NCBI RefSeq assembly: GCF_048544455.1
Contig: NC_133534.1
Location: 87,325,637-87,389,636 of the forward strand
Reading direction: 5' to 3'
From: Silene latifolia
Lineage: Eukaryota > Streptophyta > Magnoliopsida > Caryophyllales > Caryophyllaceae
DNA length: 64,000 bases
Part shown: positions 21,113 through 32,494 of the stretch, in pieces
Position numbering within the stretch: the stretch's first letter is position 1
How the letters are laid out: each line of letters starts with the position of its first letter
Notes under the pieces: model-generated
Database searches by the model: none
What the model saw: only the letters and a program-made list of their open reading frames with translations
Told to the model about the DNA's origin: nothing
Position numbers and translations under genes: made by a program

Positions 21113-22366
21113 TCAAGGGGGCATGTTCAAGGTGTTGTTGATGTTGCTCAACACCTTGAAGAAGTAATCAAAAGCTTGTTCATTGTTGTGGTAGAGGTCC
21201 TCAATAGACCGTGGCCCTTGTTGTTGATCATGATCGATGGCATGCCCAATGTAGGGATTAAAGATCCCTTCAAATTCGTCGTCCCAAAGACCACAAACTT
21301 CATTGAGTTGATCATTGAAAATCTCTTGCTTAGATGGAGACAACTCTCCCAATTTCTTCTCTTGGCCAATGAGGCCATCATCTTCTTCCTTGGTTGATTT
21401 TGATGAGTTTTGCAAGCTCTCCTTGTCATAATTCACTTGCTCTTTGAATGGAGCATCTTCAACTTTCTTCCTCCATTGGAGTTCCGATTTCTTCCTTTCA
21501 TCTTTCCGGCTATAATGATCAATCATGAAACATGGCTCATGCAAACGAGGAGCTCTCATGGTCTTGTCAAGATTAAAAGTTATGCTTTCATCTCCCACTT
21601 CTAGAGTGATCTCTCCATGTTTCACATCAATCACCGCACCCGCGGTGTGTAGGAAAGGTCTTCCTAAGATTATTGGAATGTTGGAATCTTCCTCCATATC
21701 AACAATGACAAAGTCCACCGGGATGAAAAACTTCCCAATTCGCACGGGGACATCTTCCCATATCCCTAATGGTGTCTTCGTCGATCTATCGGCCATTTGA
21801 AGAGTGATTTTGGTGCATTTAAGCTCTCCCATTCCCAACCTTTTACTCACCGAGTACGGCATGACACTCACACTAGCCCCTAGATCACATAAGGCTTTGT
21901 TGATCGTTGTGTCGCCAATGGTACACGGTATTGAGAAGCTTCCCGGATCCTTTAACTTTGGAGGTGAACTCCCTTGAAGTATTGCACTACTCACCTTAGT
22001 GAAAGCGATAGTCTCAAGTTTCCGGATCGACTTCTTCTTTGTGAGGATATCTTTCATGTACTTTGCATAGGCCGAAACGTGATTGATTAATTCCGTGAAA
22101 GGAATTGAGACTTCTAAGTTCTTCACAATTTCCATGAACTTTCCAAGTTGATCATCAAATTTGGGCTTGGCTTGACGACTTGGAAAAGGAAGTCTAACCA
22201 CAATGGGCTCCTTCTCTTTGGCTTTGTCTTCATTTTTCTTTGAACTTTCTTCTTTTGATGATTCCCCTTCTTTGGGACTTTGCACAATTTCTTCCTTCTC
22301 ACTAGCTTTTACAACTTCATTCTCAACTTGCTCCTTTGGTGCTTCATATCTTGTACCACTTCTCAA
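21113..22366 (-). CDS. Athila-C retropepsin-like protease region
   Basis: The frame opens with LRSGTRYE, a segment that in Athila polyproteins lies within the continuous gag-pol frame, so there is probably no independent start; the listed 22366 is a TTG. After a charged Lys/Glu-rich linker it contains a retropepsin-like domain with the active-site DLGASVSVMP and a flap-side IILGRPFL. The frame ends NTLNMPP at 21113 without entering RT. The role would be cleavage of the Gag precursor in virus-like particles. It overlaps the gag frame by four bases in another frame. Confidence 0.8.
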   Translation of the reverse strand: MRSGTRYEAPKEQVENEVVKASEKEEIVQSPKEGESSKEESSKKNEDKAKEKEPIVVRLPFPSRQAKPKFDDQLGKFMEIVKNLEVSIPFTELINHVSAYAKYMKDILTKKKSIRKLETIAFTKVSSAILQGSSPPKLKDPGSFSIPCTIGDTTINKALCDLGASVSVMPYSVSKRLGMGELKCTKITLQMADRSTKTPLGIWEDVPVRIGKFFIPVDFVIVDMEEDSNIPIILGRPFLHTAGAVIDVKHGEITLEVGDESITFNLDKTMRAPRLHEPCFMIDHYSRKDERKKSELQWRKKVEDAPFKEQVNYDKESLQNSSKSTKEEDDGLIGQEKKLGELSPSKQEIFNDQLNEVCGLWDDEFEGIFNPYIGHAIDHDQQQGPRSIEDLYHNNEQAFDYFFKVLSNINNTLNMPP

Positions 22367-23919
22367 GTGAATGGCACTAACCGTTTCATGTCTAGGGGAT
22401 TACTTTGAGGTGGTAATTGCCCCTTTTGTCTTTGTGAGCTTGAAGATGCTAGTTGAGTCAATTGTGTTTCCAACATCTTGGTGTGAGCTAGAATGTTGTT
22501 GATGGTGGTATCTTTTGCTTGGCTATCTTTTTGCATTTGAGTGAAAAATTCTTGTTGATTCTTTTGCATTTGGAGGACCGCTTTTTGGACATCAAAACCT
22601 TGGTCATTTTGGTGATTGTATGGATTTTGATTTTGGTAACCTTGGTTTTGATTGTAAAAGGGTCTTTGATTTTGATTTCTCATGGGTGGTGGAGTGTATG
22701 TTGTTTGAGGGTTTTGAACATTTTGGCTTTTGTATGAGAGATTTGGATGGAACTTGGTGTTTTCATTGTAAAAATTTGAATAAGGGGTACCACTTTTGTA
22801 AGCTTGGAAAGCATTAACTTGTTCGGTTGTTCCCCTACATTCACTTGAGTCATGACCCAAAGTTCCACAATTCTCACATATCCCGCTTGGGATTGATGAG
22901 GATGCCGTCATGGCATTGACATGATGCTTTGATGTTTTTGATTTTTCCTCAAGCCTAGCAATAGCTTGTTCAAACTTCAAGTTGATTGTGTCAATGTGAG
23001 CACTAAGTTGAGCACCTAATTGAGTAACGGTGTCCACTTCATACTTTCCTCCTCTAGTAGCCTTGCGAGGCCTACTATATTGTGAATTATGGACCGCCAT
23101 TTCCTCAATCTTGTTCCATGTTTGATTGTCATCAACTTCGGTGAACATTCCATTTGATCCCATATTGAGAATGTTCCTTGAATCTTCATATAAACCATTC
23201 CAAAATTGTTGCACTAAAAACCATTCGCTAAGTCCATGGTGAGGACATGAGCGACAAATACCTTTGAACCGCTCCCAAGCTTCATACAAAGATTTTTCAT
23301 CCCTTTGCTTAAAACCCGTAATTTGAGCTCTTAGCATGTTAGTCTTTTCCGGTGGGTAGAATTTTTTGTAGAAAGCTAGAGCTAACTTCTTCCAAGAATC
23401 TATTCCAAGGGTGGCCTTATCAAGGCCCTTCAACCATTGCTTTGCGGTGCCGATTAACGAAAAAGGAAATAAGACCCATCTTATTTGGTCTTGAGTCACG
23501 CCCGTTTGAGAGATAGCTTCACAATAATCGCAAAAGGTTTCCATGTGAGAATGAGGGTCCTCACTAGGCATTCCCCCGAATTGGCTCCTCTCAACTAGTT
23601 GGATGAAGGCGGACTTGGCAATAAAGTTTCCGGTAAGATGTTGTGGGGTAGGAGTACCATTTGGTAAATCCTCCTCGGTGGGTATAGAGTGTGACGAGAA
23701 TTTAGGCATTGTAGGTGGATTTTGTGGGGTATTGTTTAATCGGTTCTCTTCTCCTTCTATTGCGAAAGGATTGACAAACTCACTAGTGGGTTGAACAACT
23801 TCACCAACACCTCCCAAATTCCTCCTAACAAGTCTCCTATTATTCGTCAAGGTTCTTTCGATTTCACGGTCAAAAGGTAACAAATTTCTTTGTAACCTTC
23901 TAGACATGCAAAATATCAA
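22363..23919 (-). CDS. Athila-C Gag (about 514-518 aa)
   Basis: It contains a retrotransposon gag domain (LVERSQFGGMPSEDPHSHME, then RWVLFPFSLIGTAKQWLKGL and ESLYEAWERFKGICRSCPHH), a CX2CX4HX4C-type knuckle (CENCGTLGHDSSEC), and a Gln/Asn-rich tail. It would form the virus-like particle and bind element RNA. The probable start is an ATG at or just inside 23919. Near the end the expected Athila continuation HETVSAIHLRSG is readable in the shifted frame, so a one-base loss around 22390-22400 probably broke gag from protease in this copy. Confidence 0.85.
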   Translation of the reverse strand: MIFCMSRRLQRNLLPFDREIERTLTNNRRLVRRNLGGVGEVVQPTSEFVNPFAIEGEENRLNNTPQNPPTMPKFSSHSIPTEEDLPNGTPTPQHLTGNFIAKSAFIQLVERSQFGGMPSEDPHSHMETFCDYCEAISQTGVTQDQIRWVLFPFSLIGTAKQWLKGLDKATLGIDSWKKLALAFYKKFYPPEKTNMLRAQITGFKQRDEKSLYEAWERFKGICRSCPHHGLSEWFLVQQFWNGLYEDSRNILNMGSNGMFTEVDDNQTWNKIEEMAVHNSQYSRPRKATRGGKYEVDTVTQLGAQLSAHIDTINLKFEQAIARLEEKSKTSKHHVNAMTASSSIPSGICENCGTLGHDSSECRGTTEQVNAFQAYKSGTPYSNFYNENTKFHPNLSYKSQNVQNPQTTYTPPPMRNQNQRPFYNQNQGYQNQNPYNHQNDQGFDVQKAVLQMQKNQQEFFTQMQKDSQAKDTTINNILAHTKMLETQLTQLASSSSQRQKGQLPPQSNPLDMKRLVPFT

Positions 23920-24029
23920 ACAACTCGAAAAAAATTAGAACAAACCTTGAGGAGTTTTACTTCCCCAAGGTGAAAAAGACACAACTAAAAACAATAAAAG
24001 AAATCTTAAATCAATTAAACACCGTCCAA

Positions 24030-24041
24030 GCAACGGCGCCA
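24030..24041 (-). other. Athila-C primer binding site (tRNA-Asp type)
   Basis: The minus strand reads TGGCGCCGTTGC four bases after the 5' LTR, an exact match to the first 12 bases of the tRNA-Asp-complementary site. The match then breaks down. Confidence 0.75.
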
Positions 24042-24045
24042 TTTT

Positions 24046-25816
24046 TGATCGGAGCCATTTGGTGTTCACAATTAAGCATATGTGGTCGTTGGTCAATGGT
24101 CGATACAAAATACAATTTATACTCCACGAGCAACTCTACAATTAGTAAAGAGGCAAGTAAAGGTCGGATCCCAAGGGACGGGTATTGAAATGAGAATTCT
24201 ATTGTAACTAGTAGTGTCTAGGGGTGTCACAAATTGTGTTGATGTAGAAGGTTACTAAACTAAAATAACAATGAAAATAAACTAGCAAGATGAATAAAAT
24301 AAGGGGTGTAAACAATTGATTAAAGGCACTAGGGTGTCATGGGTTCATAGGGGATTCATGGGATATGATCATACAAACATGTTCTCAAATTATAAGCAAG
24401 CAATTATTGTTGTGATGGATTGAGTTGGGTTATATCTTACAATCCTAGGAAAGTTTGGGTCCCGGAGCTGAATCGATTAGATTGTACAACACCTACAAGT
24501 CGACTTAATCTTTCCTACTCAACACATGCATGGTCTAACAAGACTCGAGTTGGGTTATGTCTTACAAGTCAAGTTGAAAGGATAGAAGATGATAGTAAAA
24601 GCAAGGATTCATAGGCTTAGCATTTCATCAAATAAAACATGTGCATGTATTAAGATCAAAACAAGCAAGCAAATAAGATATGAAAGCATATTAATTTAAG
24701 CATGAATCATTCCCCATGTTGGTTTCCTCTAATCACCCATTAAACCCTAGCTAAGAGACTACTCACTCATTATCATATTGATCATGCTAGAAAGGTTGTC
24801 AATCATACTAACATAATGAAACATGATGAATAAATGAAAGTAATTAGCAATAATTAAAAAGGGATTAAGAGATTATACCTACTAATGATTCCAATAATAA
24901 AGATGCAAAGAATAATAGAAGAACTTGATGATTGATGGAAGGTTGTCAATCTCCCAATAAACCCAATAATCTTCTAATTACCCAAAATAAAGGAAGAACA
25001 AGAGAGAGATTAAAGAACTAAAACTTGGATTAAAACTTGATTAATACTTGATTACAATATTGAAGAGAGATTTGATTGATATTAACTACACTAATTATTG
25101 ATAAGAAGAACATGCTCCTCTAATTAGACTAATGGGGTATTTATAGTGAAAATTAGGGAGGATGCATTAGGGTTAACTAAGGGCTAAACTAGTAATTACA
25201 CTTTTTAAGTTGAGCAAGGAGACTCCGGTATTGTCCGAGAGAAGGGCTTCTCTTATCGTGGCTTGAAGAACGAAACGTCTTTGTCTTCGAAATCCGTGCG
25301 GATGGGAGTCGGGACGGCCGGATCTTGGCTGGAGAATCCGAGCGGATTCTTGGTCAAGACGCTCGGATTGGCGACGGGGAATTCGAGCGGATTCCTTTGA
25401 AGGACGCTCGGATTGGTGAGGGCGGACGGACGGATTGTGTACAATCCGTTCGGATTGTCTGGCAGCAGGTTTTCTTCTTCTTTTCTTCCCTTTTCTTCAT
25501 GAATTCCTTGGGGATTTCCTTGGGGACTTCCTTGGGGACTCAAGGATCCTTTTCTCAACAATGCTCTTCTACTATAATATGTACAAAGGCCTTTTAGTCT
25601 TGTCTCTCCTTGATGCTTGGTCATTGAATACGATCAATTTAGCCTCGTTTTGCCATGAAAATGCAAGATTCTTACTCCTTTCCTACCAAGGGATCAAATT
25701 CTCAAAGAATATGCAAAACAAAGAACTAAAGATAAGAAATGACCCAAATAGGCACTAAAAAGCATGGAAACAATGGTAATTCGGGGGCTAAATATGCGCC
25801 AATTATGGTCGCATCA
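24046..25816 (-). repeat. Athila-C 5' LTR (1771 bp)
   Basis: It is the partner of 14773-16546. It carries the same palindrome cluster (25290-25458), with one perfect copy degraded (AATTCGAGCGGATT). It is bounded by the ACAGG duplication at 25817. Confidence 0.95.
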
Positions 25817-25821
25817 ACAGG

Positions 25822-27222
25822 GTAGATCACACGGGTGTTAGCAGGGGGTTTTCAGGCGGGTTGTAGATGCTTAGGTTGGGGTGGCACCACCGTGGACTCG
25901 GGGGAGGTCGAAATGGTGGTGTCACGGTGTCTGGGTGCGTGGTCTGACGGCGAGCAGGGCTGTGGTGGTTTGGCAGAGGGTAGGGCATGGCTGCGGTGGT
26001 TGTGAGTCGAGGACAGGGGGGTGTTTGGTGTGGCACGGTGGTGAACCAGCCAAATGACGGCTCTGGTTCGACTCACCGACGGCAGTCGACCAGGTGTGGG
26101 TCGGTTGTTAGTGGTGGGGTCGAAGAGGGGAGCAAGCCTGGTGGTGTTCGTGGTGGTTTTAGGCGGCGCGTGAGGGGTGTGAGAGAGGGTGAAGGTGCGG
26201 GTTATAGGAGACGGGTTGATAGAGTTAATTAGTATTGTTTCGATTCCTTTAATCGTATAACTTGTTTTATCATTTATTATATCGTACTCTTATTTAGCTA
26301 ATTAATTCCCGAGTTATTTAAATGTTTAGAGACGGGTTGGTAAAATAGAAAACTGTTAGATCGGGAAAGTTTCCATTTAAGGAAACTTTCCATTTTAAGA
26401 AGTTTCTATTTTTAGTAACTTTCTATTTTGGGAACGGGAATGGTTTAAGTAATTGTTTATTATTTATTTATCTTTCAGAGGGCGAATTTGTTGTGGAATA
26501 TTACTGAGCACCCGACTATTTGACTGCAGTACTGAGGTAGGGGAATACACTGATTGAATTCTTACGATTATAAAGAGTTGGCATGTTTGGTGATTATATG
26601 ACATACCTGATTATCTTATTTATCCTGTTGAGCATTATTGTTTCATATATTTCATACATTGCATTTGCATCGGAGTTGGAGTTGGAGGAGATGAGATTAT
26701 TGTGATTAAGGCCCAGGCAGGTTCTGCAGGACTTGCCCTGGTATCCTCAGCTGCGAGCTGGCAGATCGACTACGGTCGATATATATAGTCTACCGGGGAT
26801 CGGTATGGCTGGGCGTGCTGGGGATGTGTGTGATGGAGTTGAATGGAGGAGCATAGCATTGCATTCTTTATTATATCGTATTACCTACTCAACCTCGCGG
26901 TTGACCCTGTGTATTCGTGTATGCCTGTGATGATCCTTTTAATGGGGAGCAGATTGACAGGTTGTTGAGACATTGGGAGCTGGCAGGGAGAGAGCATGGG
27001 TCACCTGACTTAGAGCTAGCCCACTTTTGTTTTGTTTAGTTGTCAGACTTTATTTTCAATTTAAGACATGTTTTATTTCCGTTGTAAACATTATAAACTT
27101 TTAATTTAAAGTACTGTTTATCTTTCTCTTTGTTATCTACTGCCTCGGATTCCCGAGATGGTAACACCCTTCTTTATCTGAGGAGTCCTAGTCCAGGCCC
27201 TTAAATAAATGGGGGTGTTACA
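25822..27222 (+). repeat. Gypsy-D 5' LTR, right part
   Basis: It resumes after the Athila-C insertion and ends GGGTGTTACA. It matches about 33085-34496. Confidence 0.9.
26364..26391. repeat. 11-bp-arm inverted repeat in the Gypsy-D LTR
   Basis: GGAAAGTTTCC and GGAAACTTTCC are perfect reverse complements separated by ATTTAA. The copy in the 3' LTR (near 33637) has one arm base changed. Confidence 0.8.
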
Positions 27223-27722
27223 AAGTGGTATCAGAGAGAACGATCCTCAGGCCTAAACCAATGAATCCAATGAATATAGGAAGAGTCTAAATAAAATGAA
27301 CCTCGGGACAAAACTGTTAGGAGCACACTAAAGGTAAGGGATGAGTTAGGGGCCCCCTCACACCGAACCATTGGCCCTCTCAGTTTGACCCGGGAACCCT
27401 GAGTGCAAATGAGAGGAAGGGTAGAGAAGCTGCATGATGTTGAGCATAACTTCATATATCGTTGCCTAAGTGTTAACTGATTGATATGTTAATTGTTGCA
27501 TGAAGAGTTGGTAGGATGTTGTGGCATAATACTTTGCATGTTTTAAGGTTGATTTATACTTATACCTCTATAAAGTTGTGTTAGAAGGCTATGTCTAGTG
27601 ATATGCGGTTATGTGACCCATAAACCATGCTAGATAGACAAGTAGGATAAGAGTGATAGAATTGGCTAGAATTGCCAAGGTGATTTTGTGTTGCAGCTAA
27701 TTCCTAAAATTCTCTTGTAGTC
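27223..27722 (+). other. Gypsy-D leader with primer binding site
   Basis: TGGTATCAGAG at 27226 matches the initiator tRNA-Met primer site used by chromoviruses. The rest of the 500-bp leader to the gag ATG has no gene. Confidence 0.8.
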
Positions 27723-28707
27723 ATGCCTCCAAAAAGGAACACGGCTGTAAACATCACCCAGGAAGAGTTAGACCGACTACTGGCTGAGAATGAGGCCCTA
27801 AAGGCTAAAAGAATGAACCCTGCTAAGATGAGTACAATAGTGGCGAGGCATAACCCTACCATCTTCACTGGAGAAGGGGAACCTCACTTGCTGGGAGATT
27901 GGTGTCGGGAGTTCACCAACCTATTCGAGCTGATAGCTTGTCCTGAAGAGCTGCAAGTAGACCAAGCTGCACATTACCTCAGGGCTACAGTTGGGGAGTG
28001 GTGGAATAGGAACAAGGCGGAGATTCGACATGTTGCTAGGGATGTGGAGGAAGGATATGTGTCTTGGTTAGAGTTTCAAGTGATATTAATGGACCAGTTC
28101 ATGCCAGAGTTCAGGAAAGCTAAGCTGAGGGAGGAGTTCGATACGTTTAAGATGACAGAGGACATGACAGTGGACACATACCATAGCAAGTTCCGATTGT
28201 TGGCTTCATATATCGATGAGTTTGCAAAGAACGAGACCATGCTGGCTATGAGGTTTGAGAGGGGATTGACGGTGGATATCAAAAAGAGACTCACGGCAAC
28301 TCCACCTACCACCGTTCAGGACATCTATCTGAGGGCTGGTGCTGCTGAAAGGCTCTCCGAGCAGATCAAGGAGGATAAGAAAGGAAAAGCTGAGAAGAGT
28401 AAGTCGGAAACTATCAGTGATAATATTTGGGGCCAAGAAGCCGGTCAGGCAAGTTCGGTGGATACTCCACCAATAGTGCTCTGGGGGGATGAGGAACCAA
28501 AGCGGAGGCGGTTTCGAGAGGTGCTAGTATTGGAGGTAATGCGTCCGGGGTCACTTGTTTCGGGTGTGGGAAGTTGGGACACGGGAAATTTGAGTGTCGA
28601 AGTTCGGAGGAAACCAATGGGGGATTCCGAACACCTACATCTGGGTTCGAGTGGGTCTCGGACAAGCGGGATCGATATAAAGCAACTACCGTACTCCTAA
28701 CACGGCT
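27723..28707 (+). pseudogene. Gypsy-D Gag with frameshifts near the zinc knuckle
   Basis: The ATG at 27723 (MPPKRN, shared with Gypsy-F) opens a Gag with a coiled-coil-like start and a retrotransposon gag domain (HYLRATVGEWWNRNK, FMPEFRKAKLREEFDTFKM, RFERGL). The original frame leaves homology near 28480. The zinc knuckle CFGCGKLGHGKFEC is encoded in a second frame (about 28555-28600), and the Gly/Asn/Gln-rich tail is in a third frame from about 28708. At least two single-base shifts have therefore occurred. The full-length Gag cannot be made from this copy without frameshifting. Confidence 0.8.
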
Positions 28708-30852
28708 ATGGAGGAGGTGCCCGATCCGGGGGCAAGTAACGATTATCAAGGAAGCTACAACAACTACCAGAACCGTAGCCAGCAAAACCAGTCCAGCGGG
28801 GGTGGTAATTTCCAGAGGAACCAGAACGAGGGGACCAAGCAACCCAATACCGCTTCATCGAGTCAGTCTGGAGCTAAGTCCAGTGGCAAGCTCTTTGCCA
28901 TGGGGAAGGAAGCAGCAAAGGAGGATGCGCATGTCGTGACTGGTACATTTCTTGTCAACTCTAAACCCACCTTTGTGTTATTCGATTCTGGTGCCACACA
29001 TTCATTCATATCTAGGGAGCATGTTAGAGCCTTGACCCTTACTACATATGATACAGTGGTCGATTCTGTTATAGTACCCTCGGGAGAGTCTGTGCCTTGT
29101 GATAGAATCTATACCCGTGTACCTATTCAGATTGGGGAGGTTGTCTTTCACTGTGACCTTATGGAGTTTCCCTTGGGTGGGTTCGAGGTGATTTTAGGGA
29201 TGGATTGGTTGGGGAAGTACAAAGCTTTCATTGACTGTTACCAAAAGAAGATATCTCTGAGAGGACCTAAGGGAGTCAGTGTAACCTACAAGGGATACAT
29301 GATCAAACCCAAAGTCAAATTTATCTCTGTAAACACCCTAAAATCGAGTCTGAGGAAGGGAGACCAGTTGATCTTGTGCCAGATGTGGGATAGAGAGTCT
29401 GAGACCCCTAGGATTTCTGACATACCTGTGGTGAGAGACTTTGAGCGGGTATTTCCGGAAGAGATCCCTGGGCTACCACCTAAGCGCGACGTGGACTTCT
29501 CCATTGATCTAAAGCCGGGAGCTGGACCTATTTCTAAACCACCGTACCGTATGGGACCAAAAGAGATGGAAGAATTAAAGAAGCAATTGGATGAGTTGGC
29601 TGAGAAGGGTTATATTCGACCCAGTGTTTCACCTTGGGGAGCACCTGTCCTATTCGTCAAGAAAAAGGATGGGAGTTTGAGGCTGTGTGTGGATTACCGA
29701 GAGTTGAATAGCGTGACTATCAAGAACCGATATCCATTGCCAAGGATCGATGATTTGTTTGACCAATTGAGTGGGGCTGGAGTATTCTCGAAGATCGACC
29801 TGAGCTCGGGTTATCATCAACTGAGGATAAAGAACGAGGATATCCCTAAGACTGCTTTCAGAACCAGATATGGACACTATGAATTCGTGGTCATGCCCTT
29901 CGGATTGACCAATGCGCCAGCTGTGTTTATGGACCTGATGAATCGGGTGTTCAGTCCGTACCTGGACAAGTTCGTGGTTGTATTCATCGATGATATTTTG
30001 GTTTACTCCAAGAATGAGGAAGAGCACGAGGAGCATCTCAGGATAGTGTTAAGAACTCTGGCAGAGAATCAGTTGTATGCCAAGTTGAGTAAGTGCGAGT
30101 TCTGGTTGAAGAAAGTTGCCTTTCCGGGGCATGTGATTTCCAAGGAAGGGGCATCAGTGGATCCTAGCAAGATCGAGGCCGTGACTAGATGGCAGAGCCC
30201 AAAGAATGTGGGCGAAATTCGAAGCTTCTTGGGACTAGCTGGGTACTACAGGAGATTTGTCAAAGATTTTTCGAAGATAGCAAAACCATTGACGTCTCTA
30301 ATGATGAAGGAGAACCGGTTTGTTTGGGACGAGAGTTGTGAGAAGGCTTTCTTAACACTCAAAGAGCGCCTAACCACAGCTCCTATCCTTGCTTTGCCAG
30401 ATGGGAATGATAACTTCGAAGTGTATACTGATGCTTCCAAGAAAGGGTTGGGGTGTGTGTTGATGCAGAACGGGAAGGTAATCGCGTACGCTTCGCGACA
30501 ACTGAAGACCTATGAGGAGAATTACCCTACCCATGATCTAGAGTTGGGGGCCGTGGTTTTTGCTCTTAAATTGTGGCGACATTATCTCTATGGAGCGACC
30601 TTCAAGGTATTTTCTGACCATAAGAGCCTGAAGTATATCTATACTCAGAAGGAGCTGAACATGAGACAAAGGAGATGGATCGAATTGATTGGCGACTATG
30701 ACATGGACTTACTCTATCATGAAGGGAAGGCGAATGTCGTAGCCGATGCTTTAAGTCGGAAGTCTATCCATGCCCTAACCAAAGTGCGGATCCGGGGTGA
30801 GAATGTTCGGCGAGCTAAGTCAGATGGGGATTTACATGATCCGACGAGGTGA
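28708..30852 (+). CDS. Gypsy-D protease, reverse transcriptase and RNase H
   Basis: The 714-codon frame holds the Gag tail, an aspartic protease with [13 protein letters not shown] (about residue 90), RT with the catalytic [12 protein letters not shown], and RNase H with [15 protein letters not shown] and the DALSRKS end. These enzymes mature the particle and copy element RNA into DNA. All core motifs look intact. The ATG at 28708 is probably an internal methionine of a larger polyprotein rather than a true start. At about 30780-30830 the frame shifts away from the normal RNase H-integrase connection, and integrase continues in another frame. Confidence 0.85.
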   Translation: MEEVPDPGASNDYQGSYNNYQNRSQQNQSSGGGNFQRNQNEGTKQPNTASSSQSGAKSSGKLFAMGKEAAKEDAHVVTGTFLVNSKPTFVLFDSGATHSFISREHVRALTLTTYDTVVDSVIVPSGESVPCDRIYTRVPIQIGEVVFHCDLMEFPLGGFEVILGMDWLGKYKAFIDCYQKKISLRGPKGVSVTYKGYMIKPKVKFISVNTLKSSLRKGDQLILCQMWDRESETPRISDIPVVRDFERVFPEEIPGLPPKRDVDFSIDLKPGAGPISKPPYRMGPKEMEELKKQLDELAEKGYIRPSVSPWGAPVLFVKKKDGSLRLCVDYRELNSVTIKNRYPLPRIDDLFDQLSGAGVFSKIDLSSGYHQLRIKNEDIPKTAFRTRYGHYEFVVMPFGLTNAPAVFMDLMNRVFSPYLDKFVVVFIDDILVYSKNEEEHEEHLRIVLRTLAENQLYAKLSKCEFWLKKVAFPGHVISKEGASVDPSKIEAVTRWQSPKNVGEIRSFLGLAGYYRRFVKDFSKIAKPLTSLMMKENRFVWDESCEKAFLTLKERLTTAPILALPDGNDNFEVYTDASKKGLGCVLMQNGKVIAYASRQLKTYEENYPTHDLELGAVVFALKLWRHYLYGATFKVFSDHKSLKYIYTQKELNMRQRRWIELIGDYDMDLLYHEGKANVVADALSRKSIHALTKVRIRGENVRRAKSDGDLHDPTR

Positions 30853-32320
30853 GACCGTTGGAGATATGACAGTTGAGCCGGAGTTGTACGAGGAGATCCG
30901 AGAGCTACAGAAAGAGGATGCTAGAATCCAGAAATGGCGCAATGAGGTAGAGAAGGCCGGTGCGGAGCCTTACTCTAAATTCAGTATCCATTCAAATGGG
31001 AGCTTGAGGTTTGGGCAGAGGTGGTGTGTGCCAGCTAATGAGGAACTGAAGAAGAAAATTCTCACGGAAGCACATGCTACTCCGTATTCTGTACACCCTG
31101 GAGGGGATAAGTTATACAAGGACCTCAAGAAGACGTTTTGGTGGCCTAATATGAAGAAGGAAGTCGCCGAGTTCGTATCTCGATGTTTGACATGCCAGAG
31201 GGTGAAGAGTGAGCACAAGAGACCACAAGGGAAAGTTCAGCCACTAGACGTGGCAGAGTGGAAGTGGGAGAGTATCTCCATGGATTTCATCGTCGGGTTG
31301 CCTCGGACTCAAAGAGGTAACAACATGATTTGGGTGATCGTCGACAGATTGACCAAGTCAGCTCACTTTATTCCCATGAAAGATACTTGGAGTAAGGCTG
31401 AGTTGGCTAAGGCTTATGTTCAGTACGTAGATAAGTTGCACGGTGTGCCTAAGGATGTCGTCTCCGACAGAGATTCCAGGTTTCTATCCAAGTTCTGGCA
31501 GGAATTGCAGTTATTGATGGGTACTCAACTGAAGATGAGCACCGCTTTTCATCCTGCTACTGACGGTCAGACAGAGAGGACCATTCAGACCCTCGAGGAT
31601 ATATTGAGAGCTTGTGTCCTAGAGTTTGGCGGATCTTGGGAGGACAGGCTGGGATTGATCGAGGTTTCTTACAACAACAGTTATCATACTAGCATTGGGA
31701 TGGCACCTTTTAATGCACTTTATGGTAGGAAATGCAGGAGTCCTATGTGTTGGGATGATCGATCAGACGCTGTCATTTTGGGGCCAGAGATGATTCAGGA
31801 GATGGTTGAACAGGTACAGATTATCAGGCAAAAGATGAGAGCTTCTCAGGACAGACAGAAAAGCTATGCTGACACTAGGAGAAGTGAGATTTCTTTCGAG
31901 GTGGGAGAGAATGTACTACTCAAAGTGTCGCCAATGAAGGGATTTGTGAGGTTCGGGAAGAGAGGGAAGCTGAGTCAGAAATTCATCGGACCTTATGAGA
32001 TTTTGGACAGAGTGGGAGAGGTGGCCTATCGTTTAGCTTTGCCACCAGCGTTAGCCAGAGTTCACAATGTCTTTCATGTTTCCCAGTTGCGAAGGTATCT
32101 GAGCGATCCATCACATGTGTTGAGTCCTGAGGTGATCGGGGTGGATGAGCAGTTGTCCTATCTGGAGACACCCAAGGAGATTCTGGACAGGAAGATGAGG
32201 AAGACCAGGAATGGGGAGACAGCTTTGGTGAAAGTCTTTTGGACTAACCACAATGTTGAGGAAGCTACATGGGAGACTGAGGCTTCCATGAGGGAAACCT
32301 ATCCACACCTATTTGCATGA
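30797..32320 (+). CDS. Gypsy-D integrase with GPY and chromodomain-like tail
   Basis: The frame has the HHCC finger ([16 protein letters not shown], then CLTCQRVK), a D,D,E core ([36 protein letters not shown]), the GPY module ([19 protein letters not shown]) and a C-terminal chromodomain-like segment ([15 protein letters not shown], then [14 protein letters not shown]). Chromodomains of this class direct insertion to marked chromatin. The tail supports a Tekay-like chromovirus. The listed start is the frame opening in the connector, not a proven initiation codon. No stop interrupts the integrase. Confidence 0.85.
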   Translation: MRMFGELSQMGIYMIRRGETVGDMTVEPELYEEIRELQKEDARIQKWRNEVEKAGAEPYSKFSIHSNGSLRFGQRWCVPANEELKKKILTEAHATPYSVHPGGDKLYKDLKKTFWWPNMKKEVAEFVSRCLTCQRVKSEHKRPQGKVQPLDVAEWKWESISMDFIVGLPRTQRGNNMIWVIVDRLTKSAHFIPMKDTWSKAELAKAYVQYVDKLHGVPKDVVSDRDSRFLSKFWQELQLLMGTQLKMSTAFHPATDGQTERTIQTLEDILRACVLEFGGSWEDRLGLIEVSYNNSYHTSIGMAPFNALYGRKCRSPMCWDDRSDAVILGPEMIQEMVEQVQIIRQKMRASQDRQKSYADTRRSEISFEVGENVLLKVSPMKGFVRFGKRGKLSQKFIGPYEILDRVGEVAYRLALPPALARVHNVFHVSQLRRYLSDPSHVLSPEVIGVDEQLSYLETPKEILDRKMRKTRNGETALVKVFWTNHNVEEATWETEASMRETYPHLFA

Positions 32321-32457
32321 GGTATGTTCCGGGACGTAACTTTCTTTTTAGGAGGGTAGAATGTAACATTTTGTTTCCGACCTAAATCCATGTGTCATCT
32401 ACCTTAGGGAATCTGTTGGGGCCCACATCGATGCGTGTGGGGGTTTGCTAGATGAGT
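32321..32457 (+). other. Gypsy-D 3' untranslated segment
   Basis: A short non-coding stretch lies between the integrase stop and the PPT-hairpin module. No feature is recognised. Confidence 0.5.
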
Positions 32458-32494
32458 GAACTTCGGGACGAAGTTCATTTTAAGGGGGGAAGAC
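32458..32494 (+). other. Gypsy-D hairpin and polypurine tract
   Basis: GAACTTCG-GGA-CGAAGTTC (32458-32476) is a perfect 8-bp-arm hairpin. It is followed by the polypurine tract TTTTAAGGGGGGAAGA, which abuts the 3' LTR. Confidence 0.8.

Larger units (their letters stand above)
14773..25816 (-). mobile_element. Athila-C: young non-autonomous Athila element (11.0 kb)
   Basis: It has two near-identical LTRs of 1774 and 1771 bp, a tRNA-Asp primer site, gag, protease, an ORF-1-like gene and a polypurine tract, all on the minus strand. RT, RNase H and integrase are missing. By eye the LTRs differ at about 17 positions, about 1%. It is inserted in the 5' LTR of Gypsy-D with an ACAGG duplication, so it is younger than Gypsy-D. 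Confidence 0.9.
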
